A program made the position numbers and the translations under genes. This document shows, piece after piece, positions 41,477 through 48,122 of a DNA stretch of 48,456 nucleotides. Numbering within the stretch: the stretch's first letter is position 1; each line of letters starts with the position of its first letter. The notes beneath the pieces are model-generated. The model saw only the letters and a list, made by a program, of their open reading frames with translations, did no database searches and was not told the origin of the DNA. The stretch is from Candidatus Sabulitectum sp. (lineage in GTDB: Bacteria; Fermentibacterota; Fermentibacteria; Fermentibacterales; JCC-6), in contig JAGLDY010000023.1 of NCBI GenBank assembly GCA_023145375.1, forward strand, positions 1-48,456. Direction: 5' to 3'.

Positions 41477-41658
41477 AATACATCCAATTCAATTTGCATA
41501 TCAGCCTGCACCAATTTCATGAGCGTTCCACGTGTAAAAGATCAGTATGCAGGTATTTTCTTAGAAAACATGTAAAACTGACCATACTCCCCGCCCCCCT
41601 TCAGTGTCAATCAAGAAACCCACACATTGGGACAAAACCTCATCCCTGAAGCCTGATT

Positions 41659-41720
41659 CGGAACATTGTCTTGCCATGGAACGTAGTCTGCGCAGGGTTT
41701 GCAGGCAAGCTCCTGTGGCT
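41659..41720 (+). repeat. 62-bp dispersed repeat, copy 2
   Basis: About 51 of 62 positions identical to 29658-29719. The hairpin arms differ between copies but can still pair (TGCAGG with CCTGTG, using G-T pairs), including one A-T to G-C double change. In one shared frame both copies read N-V-V-C-x-G-F-x-x-K-x-L-W-L, so a protein-coding origin is also possible. Confidence 0.6.
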
Positions 41721-41900
41721 CAGCGGTGCTCAACTCTTCCCCTGCAAACCGTGGAAGGAACCGTAGCATTCTGTCTCCGGCCCCGTAAAGAGGAAAACAG
41801 ACAACACGGCAAAAGCAGAACGATGACAGGATTTGACAGTTCTGTACATTAAGATGGCGCTTTGTTCTTCAGCAATTCGAGGGCGCAGCCGCAGATACCT

Positions 41901-41927
41901 AAAAAAAGCCCCGGCGTTAACCGGGGC
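41901..41927 (-). terminator. Intrinsic terminator of the lipoprotein gene
   Basis: GCCCCGG and CCGGGGC pair over 7 bases around a 6-base loop. On the minus strand the stem is followed by seven T, 17 bases past the stop at 41944. Confidence 0.9.
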
Positions 41928-41943
41928 AGGGGTTCATGCAGGT

Positions 41944-42555
41944 CTATATAAACTCAGCCTGAAAAACTCCGGACGCAATTGTCCATCTTTCCTCTACACT
42001 GAATGAACCAGTTACATGGTCAGCCGTTACTGACTCTATTAAAAGCTCCCCTGCTGTCATGGCAGACTGGGAGAGTGAAACGGTAGTTCCGCCGGTAATC
42101 TTGATGGACAAGGTACCGCTGAACTCAACATCGACCTTTGTCAAGTCGCAAACACCTGCCATTGGTTTTTCACCTTCCGGCTGTTTAACAACAAGCTTGA
42201 GAACAGCCTGACCGGGTTCAAGTTCCACTGTCCTGAGGTTCTCAGTTGTTTCAAAGTTGGCAATGTTAATATAGAAGGCAGTATCATCAAACGAACTCAC
42301 CTCGACTTGCTGAGTGCCGACAACTGACCAGTCAATAGGATCGGCCGCGGTGTATGCTCCGTTTGTGGATTCCAGTGTTACACTGGCTTCGATCCGGGAG
42401 ACCTCTGCTTCAGGAACCACTTCATTGTTAACTGCAGCCTGTTCATCAACAGTGTTGTCTACTGCTTCTACAGCGTTTTCACCAGAGGTGTCACTTCCGC
42501 ATCCAGAAATCAGTGCGACTGATATTGCGAGAACAAACAAAACTTTTGCAATCAT
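41944..42555 (-). CDS. Predicted lipoprotein
   Basis: 203 residues from the ATG at 42555 (AAAGGGAAAGATC upstream). The leader M-I-A-K-V-L-F-V-L-A-I-S-V-A-L ends in the lipobox I-S-G-C with Cys19. A Glu/Val/Asn-rich linker (about 25-55) leads to a beta-rich domain of about 140 residues with I-E-A-S-V-T-L-E-S-T and S-G-T-L-S-I-K-I-T-G-G-T. No family recognised. Single gene with a strong terminator. Confidence 0.75.
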   Translation of the reverse strand: MIAKVLFVLAISVALISGCGSDTSGENAVEAVDNTVDEQAAVNNEVVPEAEVSRIEASVTLESTNGAYTAADPIDWSVVGTQQVEVSSFDDTAFYINIANFETTENLRTVELEPGQAVLKLVVKQPEGEKPMAGVCDLTKVDVEFSGTLSIKITGGTTVSLSQSAMTAGELLIESVTADHVTGSFSVEERWTIASGVFQAEFI

Positions 42556-42813
42556 TGTGTGATCTTTCCCTTTCTCTGTAGTGTTCTGTGAACTGTAGTA
42601 CCCGTCCAAGAATTGAACCGTGAGTTATACATTGCCGGTCAAGCACCTGTCTTGCAGTTGTTTTGGACCCTGCGGTTTTCATCAACCGTCCGAGCATATC
42701 TTTTCTGGAAGCCCGGTTGCCGGGGAGAAAACAGTTCTGAAGCAGAAGGTTTATAATGGAGGGAGCCGAAAATCTACTGGAATGTTTACTTTCTACGATA
42801 CCCGGGTCTGACA

Positions 42814-42849
42814 AAAGGAACTTTACTGCGTTTCATTAAAGTGAGGTGA
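42814..42849 (+). pseudogene. 3' remnant of an RNase D (rnd) gene in front of nth
   Basis: One frame reads K-G-T-L-L-R-F-I-K-V-R-stop, matching the end of intact rnd, K-G-N-S-L-R-F-V-K-V-R-stop (29558-29593). The stop overlaps the nth GTG, as in an original rnd-nth pair. Further upstream W-R-E-P near 42764 may correspond to W-R-K-E in rnd, but the frame decays. The rest of the gap from 42556 to here shows no gene. Confidence 0.72.
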
Positions 42850-43481
42850 TAACAGTTCTCACTCCCCGAAAACTTCTGGATACCATGTCCCAGGCCGTCG
42901 GGGAAGCTGGATTACCTTCTCCTCTTGTTGCCGGGGCTGACCCGTTCTTTGTTCTTGTGGGAACAATTATCAGCCTTAGAACTCGTGACGCTGTCACCGA
43001 GGTTGTAACCAGACGGGTTCTTGAAGCAACCCCGTCATTAAGGGAAATGGCTTCCATTCCCGTGGAAGAACTGGCAGAACTTCTGCACCCTGCAGGATTC
43101 TTCAACAGGAAAGCTGTTCAGCTGAAAAAGATCGCGGAGATCGTTCTTCGAGATCACGGAGGGATAGTTCCCAGTGATCGCCAGACACTGGTGTCACTGC
43201 CAGGCGTAGGTGGAAAAACAGCAGCTTACGTTCTCTCAATGGCTTTCAGGATCCCAGCTGTCTGTGTTGATGTTCATGTCCACAGGATCAGTAACAGAAT
43301 GGGTATTGTAAAGACAAAGACACCGGAGGAATCAGAAAAAGCGCTGATGAAGTTCTTTCCCAGGGAGCTATGGATTCCCCTTAACCACATCTTCGTAAGA
43401 TTCGGACAGCGGATTTGCCTTCCCCGTATTCCAGAATGCAGCGGGTGTGTTTTCAAAGGCTGGTGCAGACATGCTGATTGA
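42846..43481 (+). CDS. nth: Endonuclease III
   Basis: 211 residues from GTG 42846. The HhH-GPD fold has L-P-G-V-G-G-K-T-A with the catalytic Lys and V-D-V-H-V-H-R with the catalytic Asp. The [4Fe-4S] loop at the end is C-x6-C-x2-C-x5-C (I-C-L-P-R-I-P-E-C-S-G-C-V-F-K-G-W-C), intact. It removes oxidised pyrimidines and nicks the DNA. Its 3' end overlaps the next gene by 11 bases. Upstream sequence is a relic of rnd. Confidence 0.95.
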   Translation: MITVLTPRKLLDTMSQAVGEAGLPSPLVAGADPFFVLVGTIISLRTRDAVTEVVTRRVLEATPSLREMASIPVEELAELLHPAGFFNRKAVQLKKIAEIVLRDHGGIVPSDRQTLVSLPGVGGKTAAYVLSMAFRIPAVCVDVHVHRISNRMGIVKTKTPEESEKALMKFFPRELWIPLNHIFVRFGQRICLPRIPECSGCVFKGWCRHAD

Positions 43482-44016
43482 TGTAACAAAGCCACTTTAC
43501 AATGGCATTAACGTCTGGCCTGGAGACACTCCTTTTGAACGGGTAACCAGGGAGGTGGGAGATTTCACCTCTTCAAGTGTAACAATGTCCCTGCATACAG
43601 GCACCCATATTGATGCACCAAGACACCGGTTCAAGGGTGGAAGACCGGTAGATGAGATATTCCCATTCATCGTACCTGCACTTGTTAAGATATCTGGTGA
43701 TCCTGCAGGCAAAGCCGTTCTGCTTGACCGTCCTGTTACCCCGTCTGAAGCTGAAGAGCTTGTTAACGGTGGTATGGTTCTCATAGGAACTACTTCAATT
43801 TCAATTGATCACGGAGAACAGATGGAAGCTCATGCCATAATACTTGGAGCGGGGATACCGGTGATAGAGAACCTTGAGCTTGCATCAGTAACACCTGGAG
43901 AGTATACCGTACTGGCCTTTCCTCTGAAGATAACAGGGGCAGACGGGTCTCCAGTAAGGGTTATTCTGGCTGAGAATCCGGAAGACATTTTCCACGGAAG
44001 GGGGAGCAATGACTGA
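43471..44016 (+). CDS. Cyclase-family metal-dependent hydrolase (kynurenine formamidase-like)
   Basis: 181 residues from ATG 43471, overlapping nth. The family motif H-T-G-T-H-I-D-A-P-R-H (HxGTHxDxPxH), which binds zinc or manganese, is present. Also seen: the N-terminal D-V-T-K-P-L-Y-N-G-I-N-V-W-P-G-D and the C-terminal I-I-L-G-A-G-I-P-V-I-E-N-L. Members hydrolyse N-formylkynurenine, isatin or cyclic amides; no other tryptophan-degradation gene is nearby, so the substrate is open. Overlaps the next gene by 8 bases. Confidence 0.87.
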   Translation: MLIDVTKPLYNGINVWPGDTPFERVTREVGDFTSSSVTMSLHTGTHIDAPRHRFKGGRPVDEIFPFIVPALVKISGDPAGKAVLLDRPVTPSEAEELVNGGMVLIGTTSISIDHGEQMEAHAIILGAGIPVIENLELASVTPGEYTVLAFPLKITGADGSPVRVILAENPEDIFHGRGSND

Positions 44017-44458
44017 CGAACTGAAAAAAGTCCACCGTAAACTTGCAGTTGAGTGTTTCAATAAAACCTGGGATCTTCTTGACAAAAAGGACCGCACTGA
44101 AAAAGATAGCATTCAAATGATCCACACAGCCCATGCCTCCCGCTTCCACTGGGGAGAGATAGGAACATCGCTGGAATTTCAGAGAGGCGAGTGGCAGATA
44201 TCAAGGGTGTATTCAGTCCTTAACCTTGGAGAATCTGCTCTTCATCATGCTCAGTACTGTCATGACATCTGTACGGAAGAGGAAATAGGTGATTTTGACA
44301 TGGCATTCGCCTGTGAAGCTCTTGCAAGAGCCCACCATGTTCTTGGTAACTCCGGGAAAAGAGACATCTTCATAAAGATGGCAAAGGTGGCTACAGAGAG
44401 CATACAAGGCAAAGAGGACAAAGAATACTTTCTCAGCGAGCTGGATTCGATCAAGTAG
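44009..44458 (+). CDS. Conserved helical protein of unknown function
   Basis: 149 residues; ATG within the end of the cyclase gene. All-helical, with the recognisable blocks H-T-A-H-A-S-R-F-H-W, F-Q-R-G-E-W-Q-I-S-R-V-Y and G-D-F-D-M-A-F-A-C-E-A-L-A-R-A. These occur in a widespread uncharacterised family; the repeat-like helices suggest a TPR-like fold. Several His residues (H-A-S-R-F-H-W, L-H-H-A-Q-Y-C-H) might bind metal. Co-transcribed with nth and the cyclase. Function unknown. Confidence 0.8.
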   Translation: MTDELKKVHRKLAVECFNKTWDLLDKKDRTEKDSIQMIHTAHASRFHWGEIGTSLEFQRGEWQISRVYSVLNLGESALHHAQYCHDICTEEEIGDFDMAFACEALARAHHVLGNSGKRDIFIKMAKVATESIQGKEDKEYFLSELDSIK

Positions 44459-44516
44459 GGTCAGCATTCCCGGCAACATTGTTTGAAAGCAGTTAAGGTG
44501 AAACTCTGGAAGGGCT

Positions 44517-45890
44517 TTATCTCAGCAGCAGTGTGGCAAACAGAGACAATTCCGAGCGTCGAAGCCTGATCTCAGGGTGGTTCTCATAAATTCTATCTGC
44601 CAGCATGAGTTGATAGCGTGCACCAATACTCCAGTTGTAGTGCAGGGGAGCAGTGGCCTGAACAGTGGATATTGATATCCGGTGCTGGGACCGGTTCCCA
44701 TTTGCCGTTTGAATGAAATGCTGTTCGTGGCTGACTGAAAAGACATTGTGATTGTTGCTGAGAACCTCTGCTGACACCCCTGCAGAAGCACCCGGGCCGT
44801 AATCGTAATCCCGTCCTGTGAAGGTCTGATAATCACTTGAGGTGGCTCCCAGTATAACGGCATCCAGGTTTAGTGAAGTTCGGAGCTCCATTCCCGGTTT
44901 TATATGAAACCTGGACAGAAGCCCGCCGCCGACACTTTGAACTCCAAATTCAAACTGGTTGCTGTTGGCAAAATCAAAGTGGTGTCTGGCGATCAGGATA
45001 TGTGATGAGTTTTCTCTCTCACCGACGATGATACCACCCAGGACGCCTGTGCTGAGAAATCTCCCTATCAGGGCTTTGTCACCCAGGTTCAGTTGTACAT
45101 CCAGGTCAAAATGGTCGTAAGGTTTATTCAGGTCTCCGAAGAAAGGATCACCGTAGTCGAACAATAACTGTGCAACAGCTCTGGTGGAATCACCATTCAT
45201 AAGCATGTTGTCAGCTGTCTGCCGAACGCCTATGTTCATTTGGGCTCGGTAGTTCTCAGGTAGTCTATCAGGGCTGTTGGGGTAGACCCTTGAGCTGTTC
45301 CCTTCGATAACGCGGGAGAGGCCGTTCAAAGGATCAATGGCAAAACCGCCGATCTCTCTCCAGGTGCGCTCTGCGCCTGTTGCCTGGTTGTCAAACACCA
45401 TTTCACCAAGTCTGTGCAGTACCTCACCAAGAGCGAAGCCGCCTACTGTGGTGGTGATCCAGTCATTTACACTTGGGTGATGGGTCTCTCCGAAAAACTC
45501 CCACTGGAAACTGCCTGCAAAAGCAAAAGGTACCGATTCCCAGAAAGAGAAGCCACTGCTGCGGGCTGCGTTGTAGTATAGGTTGCCCTGGTAAGGGTGG
45601 CCGAACTGGTTGGTGGTGAAATCGTTGTCGTCCCATTCGAAACCATTTGTAAGGTTTTCCTCCCAGCTGGATAGGCCGACACGAAAACCTTCCCCGCCAC
45701 CGGGGCGGATGAAACGATTGAAGGTCCATACCAGCAGGTTGAGGCCTGTGGTCCCAGCGGCAGCCTGGAAGAAATTACCCTGTGCAGTAGTGTCCGCAGG
45801 AGCTGGGCCAGAAGGCTCTCCGTATGCTGCCCCGGTAAGGAGCAGACAAGAGAGAATTACTCCAATCAGTAACTCGTTTACTCTGTACAT
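44517..45890 (-). CDS. DUF3943-family outer-membrane protein
   Basis: 457 residues. Signal peptide M-Y-R-V-N-E-L-L-I-G-V-I-L-S-C. The DUF3943 region (about 70-170) is well marked: W-E-E-N-L-T-N-G-F-E-W-D-D-N-D-F, F-G-H-P-Y-Q-G-N-L-Y-Y-N-A-A-R, G-S-F-Q-W-E-F-F-G-E-T-H-H-P-S-V-N-D. The rest is barrel-like strands to a C-terminal L-F-A-T-L-L-L-R. The family is found in the outer membranes of Gram-negative bacteria; function unknown. Convergent with the 44009 gene. Confidence 0.85.
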   Translation of the reverse strand: MYRVNELLIGVILSCLLLTGAAYGEPSGPAPADTTAQGNFFQAAAGTTGLNLLVWTFNRFIRPGGGEGFRVGLSSWEENLTNGFEWDDNDFTTNQFGHPYQGNLYYNAARSSGFSFWESVPFAFAGSFQWEFFGETHHPSVNDWITTTVGGFALGEVLHRLGEMVFDNQATGAERTWREIGGFAIDPLNGLSRVIEGNSSRVYPNSPDRLPENYRAQMNIGVRQTADNMLMNGDSTRAVAQLLFDYGDPFFGDLNKPYDHFDLDVQLNLGDKALIGRFLSTGVLGGIIVGERENSSHILIARHHFDFANSNQFEFGVQSVGGGLLSRFHIKPGMELRTSLNLDAVILGATSSDYQTFTGRDYDYGPGASAGVSAEVLSNNHNVFSVSHEQHFIQTANGNRSQHRISISTVQATAPLHYNWSIGARYQLMLADRIYENHPEIRLRRSELSLFATLLLR

Positions 45891-45950
45891 GATTGTATTC
45901 TACTCAGTAAAAGACATTGCTGCCACCGCTCCTTTCTGTTAGGATAAATC

Positions 45951-46583
45951 ATGCGAAATAGAACCAAACTCTTTTGTTCTGATCTGCTGGTCCCCGCCGG
46001 ACTTGTTCTGGTTCTTCTGGGTTTCAGTATGGATGCTTTGGCTGTTGACCACCACCGTGAAGGCTGGTTCATCGGTCTCGGTTACGGTTACAGCCCTGGA
46101 GCCATCAAAATATCTACAGGGCAGGAGTTTGAGTTTAATGAAGGGGTAACTCCCCAACTCAGATTCGGTCACTCTTTTGGTGAACATTTTACTGCAGGTG
46201 TGGATTACAACGGATGGATGTTTGAAGAGGGGGAACTCAGTGATAAATACAGGTACAGTATGCAAAGTATTAATGCGGCGTTTACCTGGTACCCCGGATC
46301 TGCTGATTCAAACTGGGGGGGTTTTTACACCACTGCAAGTGTGGGCAGAGCCTGGTGTCGCGGTGTGTGGGTTTCCATCGAAGAACAGCAGCAGGGAGAA
46401 TCCGAGTACCTGAGTGAGACTGGCCTTGGGCTTGCTTTCCAACTGGGCTATGAGTTCAGGATAACAGCTAACACCGCCGCAGGGCTGAATGCAGGCTTTA
46501 ATCACCTGGAAATAGGAAAACTGCTTTTCGATCAGGTTAAATTTGCACCTATAAACATTACATTGAACTGGTACTGGGATTAG
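45951..46583 (+). CDS. Outer-membrane beta-barrel protein (small, OmpA/OmpW-like)
   Basis: 210 residues; ATG after TTAGGATAA. Signal peptide to about residue 32 (S-M-D-A-L-A). About eight strands are visible (G-W-F-I-G-L-G-Y-G-Y, L-R-F-G-H-S-F-G, A-G-V-D-Y-N-G-W, L-A-F-Q-L-G-Y-E-F), ending N-I-T-L-N-W-Y-W-D. The last codons and the downstream hairpin are duplicated 1.4 kb further on (47958-48120). Confidence 0.75.
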   Translation: MRNRTKLFCSDLLVPAGLVLVLLGFSMDALAVDHHREGWFIGLGYGYSPGAIKISTGQEFEFNEGVTPQLRFGHSFGEHFTAGVDYNGWMFEEGELSDKYRYSMQSINAAFTWYPGSADSNWGGFYTTASVGRAWCRGVWVSIEEQQQGESEYLSETGLGLAFQLGYEFRITANTAAGLNAGFNHLEIGKLLFDQVKFAPINITLNWYWD

Positions 46584-46710
46584 CAACAGCCGGTGCCGGG
46601 CTGGATAGAGTCAGTGAAACAGTATATGTAAACCGTGTACTTTGTTGGTGTATGAACTGCAACAAAGCACACGGTATTTCTTGAACGGTATCTCGCATCC
46701 GGGAAATAAA
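46548..46710 (+). repeat. 163-bp direct repeat, copy 1 (gene end plus terminator)
   Basis: Same length and about 85% identical to 47958-48120. It covers the last 12 codons of the barrel gene ending at 46583, the following 50 bases and a terminator hairpin. Confidence 0.85.
46633..46682 (+). terminator. Terminator of the barrel gene, within repeat copy 1
   Basis: CCGTGTACTTTGTT (46633-46646) pairs with AACAAAGCACACGG (46661-46674) with one mismatch; TATTTCTT follows. Confidence 0.7.
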
Positions 46711-46760
46711 CTGATAATCCCTATAGACAAACTTCCTTCACAGTATTGCATAAAACTGTT

Positions 46761-47075
46761 TTATCTTCCGCGTCCTCCACCACCACCGCGACCTCCGCCT
46801 CTACCGTCACGCGGGCCTCTTCCAAGGCCACGGCCACCACCTCTGCCCACACCACGGCCGGAATCTCCTGCTCCTGCAGCAGGGTAAGCGCTCTGCCCGG
46901 ACTGGCCAGTTGAATAGATAGCTCCAGGTAGGCACACCTGAACGCATTTAGCACAATTCGTACATCTGCTATCATCTACAACTGCTTTGCCGTCAACCAT
47001 TGAAATTGCCCCTGCGGGACAAACACTAAGGCAAGCCCTGCAACCAGTACACTTGTCTTTATCTACCCGAAACAT
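46761..47075 (-). CDS. 2[4Fe-4S] ferredoxin with Gly/Arg-rich C-terminal tail
   Basis: 104 residues; ATG after AAGGAAAGATT. Two cluster motifs: C9-x2-C12-x2-C15-x3-C19-P and C38-x2-C41-x2-C44-x3-C48-L-P (an extra Leu before the usual Pro). From about residue 70 the tail is nearly all Gly and Arg (G-R-G-V-G-R-G-G-G-R-G-L-G-R-G). It shares this tail with the ferredoxin at 32169. It probably forms an operon with the DJ-1 gene, 19 bases upstream. The role of the tail is unknown; binding to nucleic acid or to a partner is possible. Confidence 0.85.
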   Translation of the reverse strand: MFRVDKDKCTGCRACLSVCPAGAISMVDGKAVVDDSRCTNCAKCVQVCLPGAIYSTGQSGQSAYPAAGAGDSGRGVGRGGGRGLGRGPRDGRGGGRGGGGGRGR

Positions 47076-47094
47076 AATCTTTCCTTCTTTCCAA

Positions 47095-47619
47095 CTACTT
47101 ATTCTGTAATGTGTTAATCAATTCTCTGCAGTAGTAAGGGATATCTTTTACAACCCTTCCCCACACTAGATTTCCATCACTTAATGCCGATTTATCTACC
47201 CATACAGCCCCGGCATTTTCCAGATCATCTTTAATCCCCAGTGAACCTGTTGCATTTTTACCTGTAACAATGCCGGCAGAAATACCCACCAGACCAGCGT
47301 GGCAGATCATGCCGATAACACCTCCTCTGTGGTGTACCTTTCTAACCAGATCAAGAACAGACAGGTCTCTTCTGAGCTTGTCAGGAGCCCAGCCACCTGG
47401 TACAAGAACAGCGTCCGTTTCCCTGGCCTGTATCTCTGAAACTGCATACTCTGCCTTTGCAACAAGACCTCCGCTTTTACTGCGATATTCCTTTCCCTTC
47501 TCGGAGCCGGCAATCCACACTGTAAATCCTTCTTCAACCATTCTCATGTACACAACCCAGAACTCAAGGTCTTCAAAGCCAGGACCTGCCAGCATAACCA
47601 CATTTTTATTTCCTGTAAT
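47095..47619 (-). CDS. DJ-1/PfpI-family protein; probable ATT start
   Basis: About 174 residues. The frame extends upstream to a TTG at 47664, but AAAGGAGG lies inside that stretch. Nine bases downstream of it is ATT 47619, giving (M)-T-G-N-K-N-V-V-M-L-A-G-P-G-F-E-D-L-E-F, the usual DJ-1 start; ATC one codon earlier or GTG six codons later are alternatives. The nucleophile Cys is in V-I-G-M-I-C-H-A-G with the partner Glu in G-F-E-D-L-E. V-P-G-G-W-A-P-D is also typical. Members are deglycases, chaperones or amidases; PfpI-like use cannot be told from sequence. Confidence 0.88.
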   Translation of the reverse strand: MTGNKNVVMLAGPGFEDLEFWVVYMRMVEEGFTVWIAGSEKGKEYRSKSGGLVAKAEYAVSEIQARETDAVLVPGGWAPDKLRRDLSVLDLVRKVHHRGGVIGMICHAGLVGISAGIVTGKNATGSLGIKDDLENAGAVWVDKSALSDGNLVWGRVVKDIPYYCRELINTLQNK

Positions 47620-47957
47620 GATTCCGCACCTCCTTTCACATCCCGATATACCTATCCTGCACAAGCGCTTCTCTGGTTTTCGTCGACTTCAGTGTTTCAG
47701 CGTACTGGCAACATCCGTACCTGTACCTGCCTGGTATGTATCGCCGTTGCCCTGGTTACATGTGAAGTCTCCGTTGGAAGTGCCTATCTGTTTTTGAGGC
47801 ACATCCACCACAACCTGCACTACTATAATAGCACCTGCGTCAAACAGGTCTGCCAGACCCCTTCGTGGAGAAGCCTCAGCCAAGTTTTTCCGGCGGTACA
47901 ATAGGTAAGTGGATTTTCACCAATCCCATGACCTGCCCGTAAAGCAGAACATTAGAC
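47620..47957. other. Region upstream of the DJ-1 gene, no confident gene
   Basis: A minus-strand open frame at 47689-47901 (70 codons, with G-L-A-D-L-F-D-A-G-A-I-I-V-V) has no good ribosome site and no clear family; it could be a decayed gene fragment. The overlapping plus-strand frame at 47692-47904 is also unsupported. A few bases resembling the barrel-gene end just before 47958 suggest the duplicated segment once extended further left. Confidence 0.35.
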
Positions 47958-48120
47958 CCTGTAAACGTTACATTGAACTGGTACTGGGGTTAGCAGCAAC
48001 CGGTGTCGGGCTGGATAGAGTCAGTGAAACAGTATATGAAAACCGTGTGCTTTGTCAGCATACGAACTGTAAAAAAGCACACGGTTTTTCTTAAACGGTA
48101 ACTCGAATCTCAGAAACAAG
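47958..48120 (+). repeat. 163-bp direct repeat, copy 2
   Basis: About 85% identical to 46548-46710. It begins with a relic of the barrel gene end, N-V-T-L-N-W-Y-W-G-stop, with no gene body in front. Confidence 0.85.
48043..48089 (+). terminator. Terminator hairpin in repeat copy 2
   Basis: CCGTGTGCTTT (48043-48053) pairs perfectly with AAAGCACACGG (48074-48084), followed by five T. It retains a better stem than copy 1. Confidence 0.7.
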
Positions 48121-48122
48121 TT

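Larger units (their letters stand above)
41477..41943. other. Intergenic region (467 bp) with candidate operator and no gene
   Basis: Upstream of the formate dehydrogenase operon. TTTTCT-T-AGAAAA at 41556-41568 is an inverted repeat about 80 bases before the nuoF start and might bind a regulator. Copy 2 of the 62-bp repeat (41659-41720) and the lipoprotein terminator (41901-41927) are listed separately. A plus-strand open frame at 41604-41852 has no ribosome site or family resemblance. No clear promoter seen. Confidence 0.4.

Noticed and set aside
41604-41852. 82-codon plus-strand frame upstream of the formate dehydrogenase operon
   Set aside because: Overlaps the 62-bp repeat, lacks a ribosome site and has no counterpart frame in the other repeat copy.
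47689-47901. 70-codon minus-strand frame with a NifX-like G-L-A-D-L-F-D-A-G-A-I-I-V-V stretch
   Set aside because: Too short and too weak a resemblance; no ribosome site. Kept only as a possible relic in the region description.
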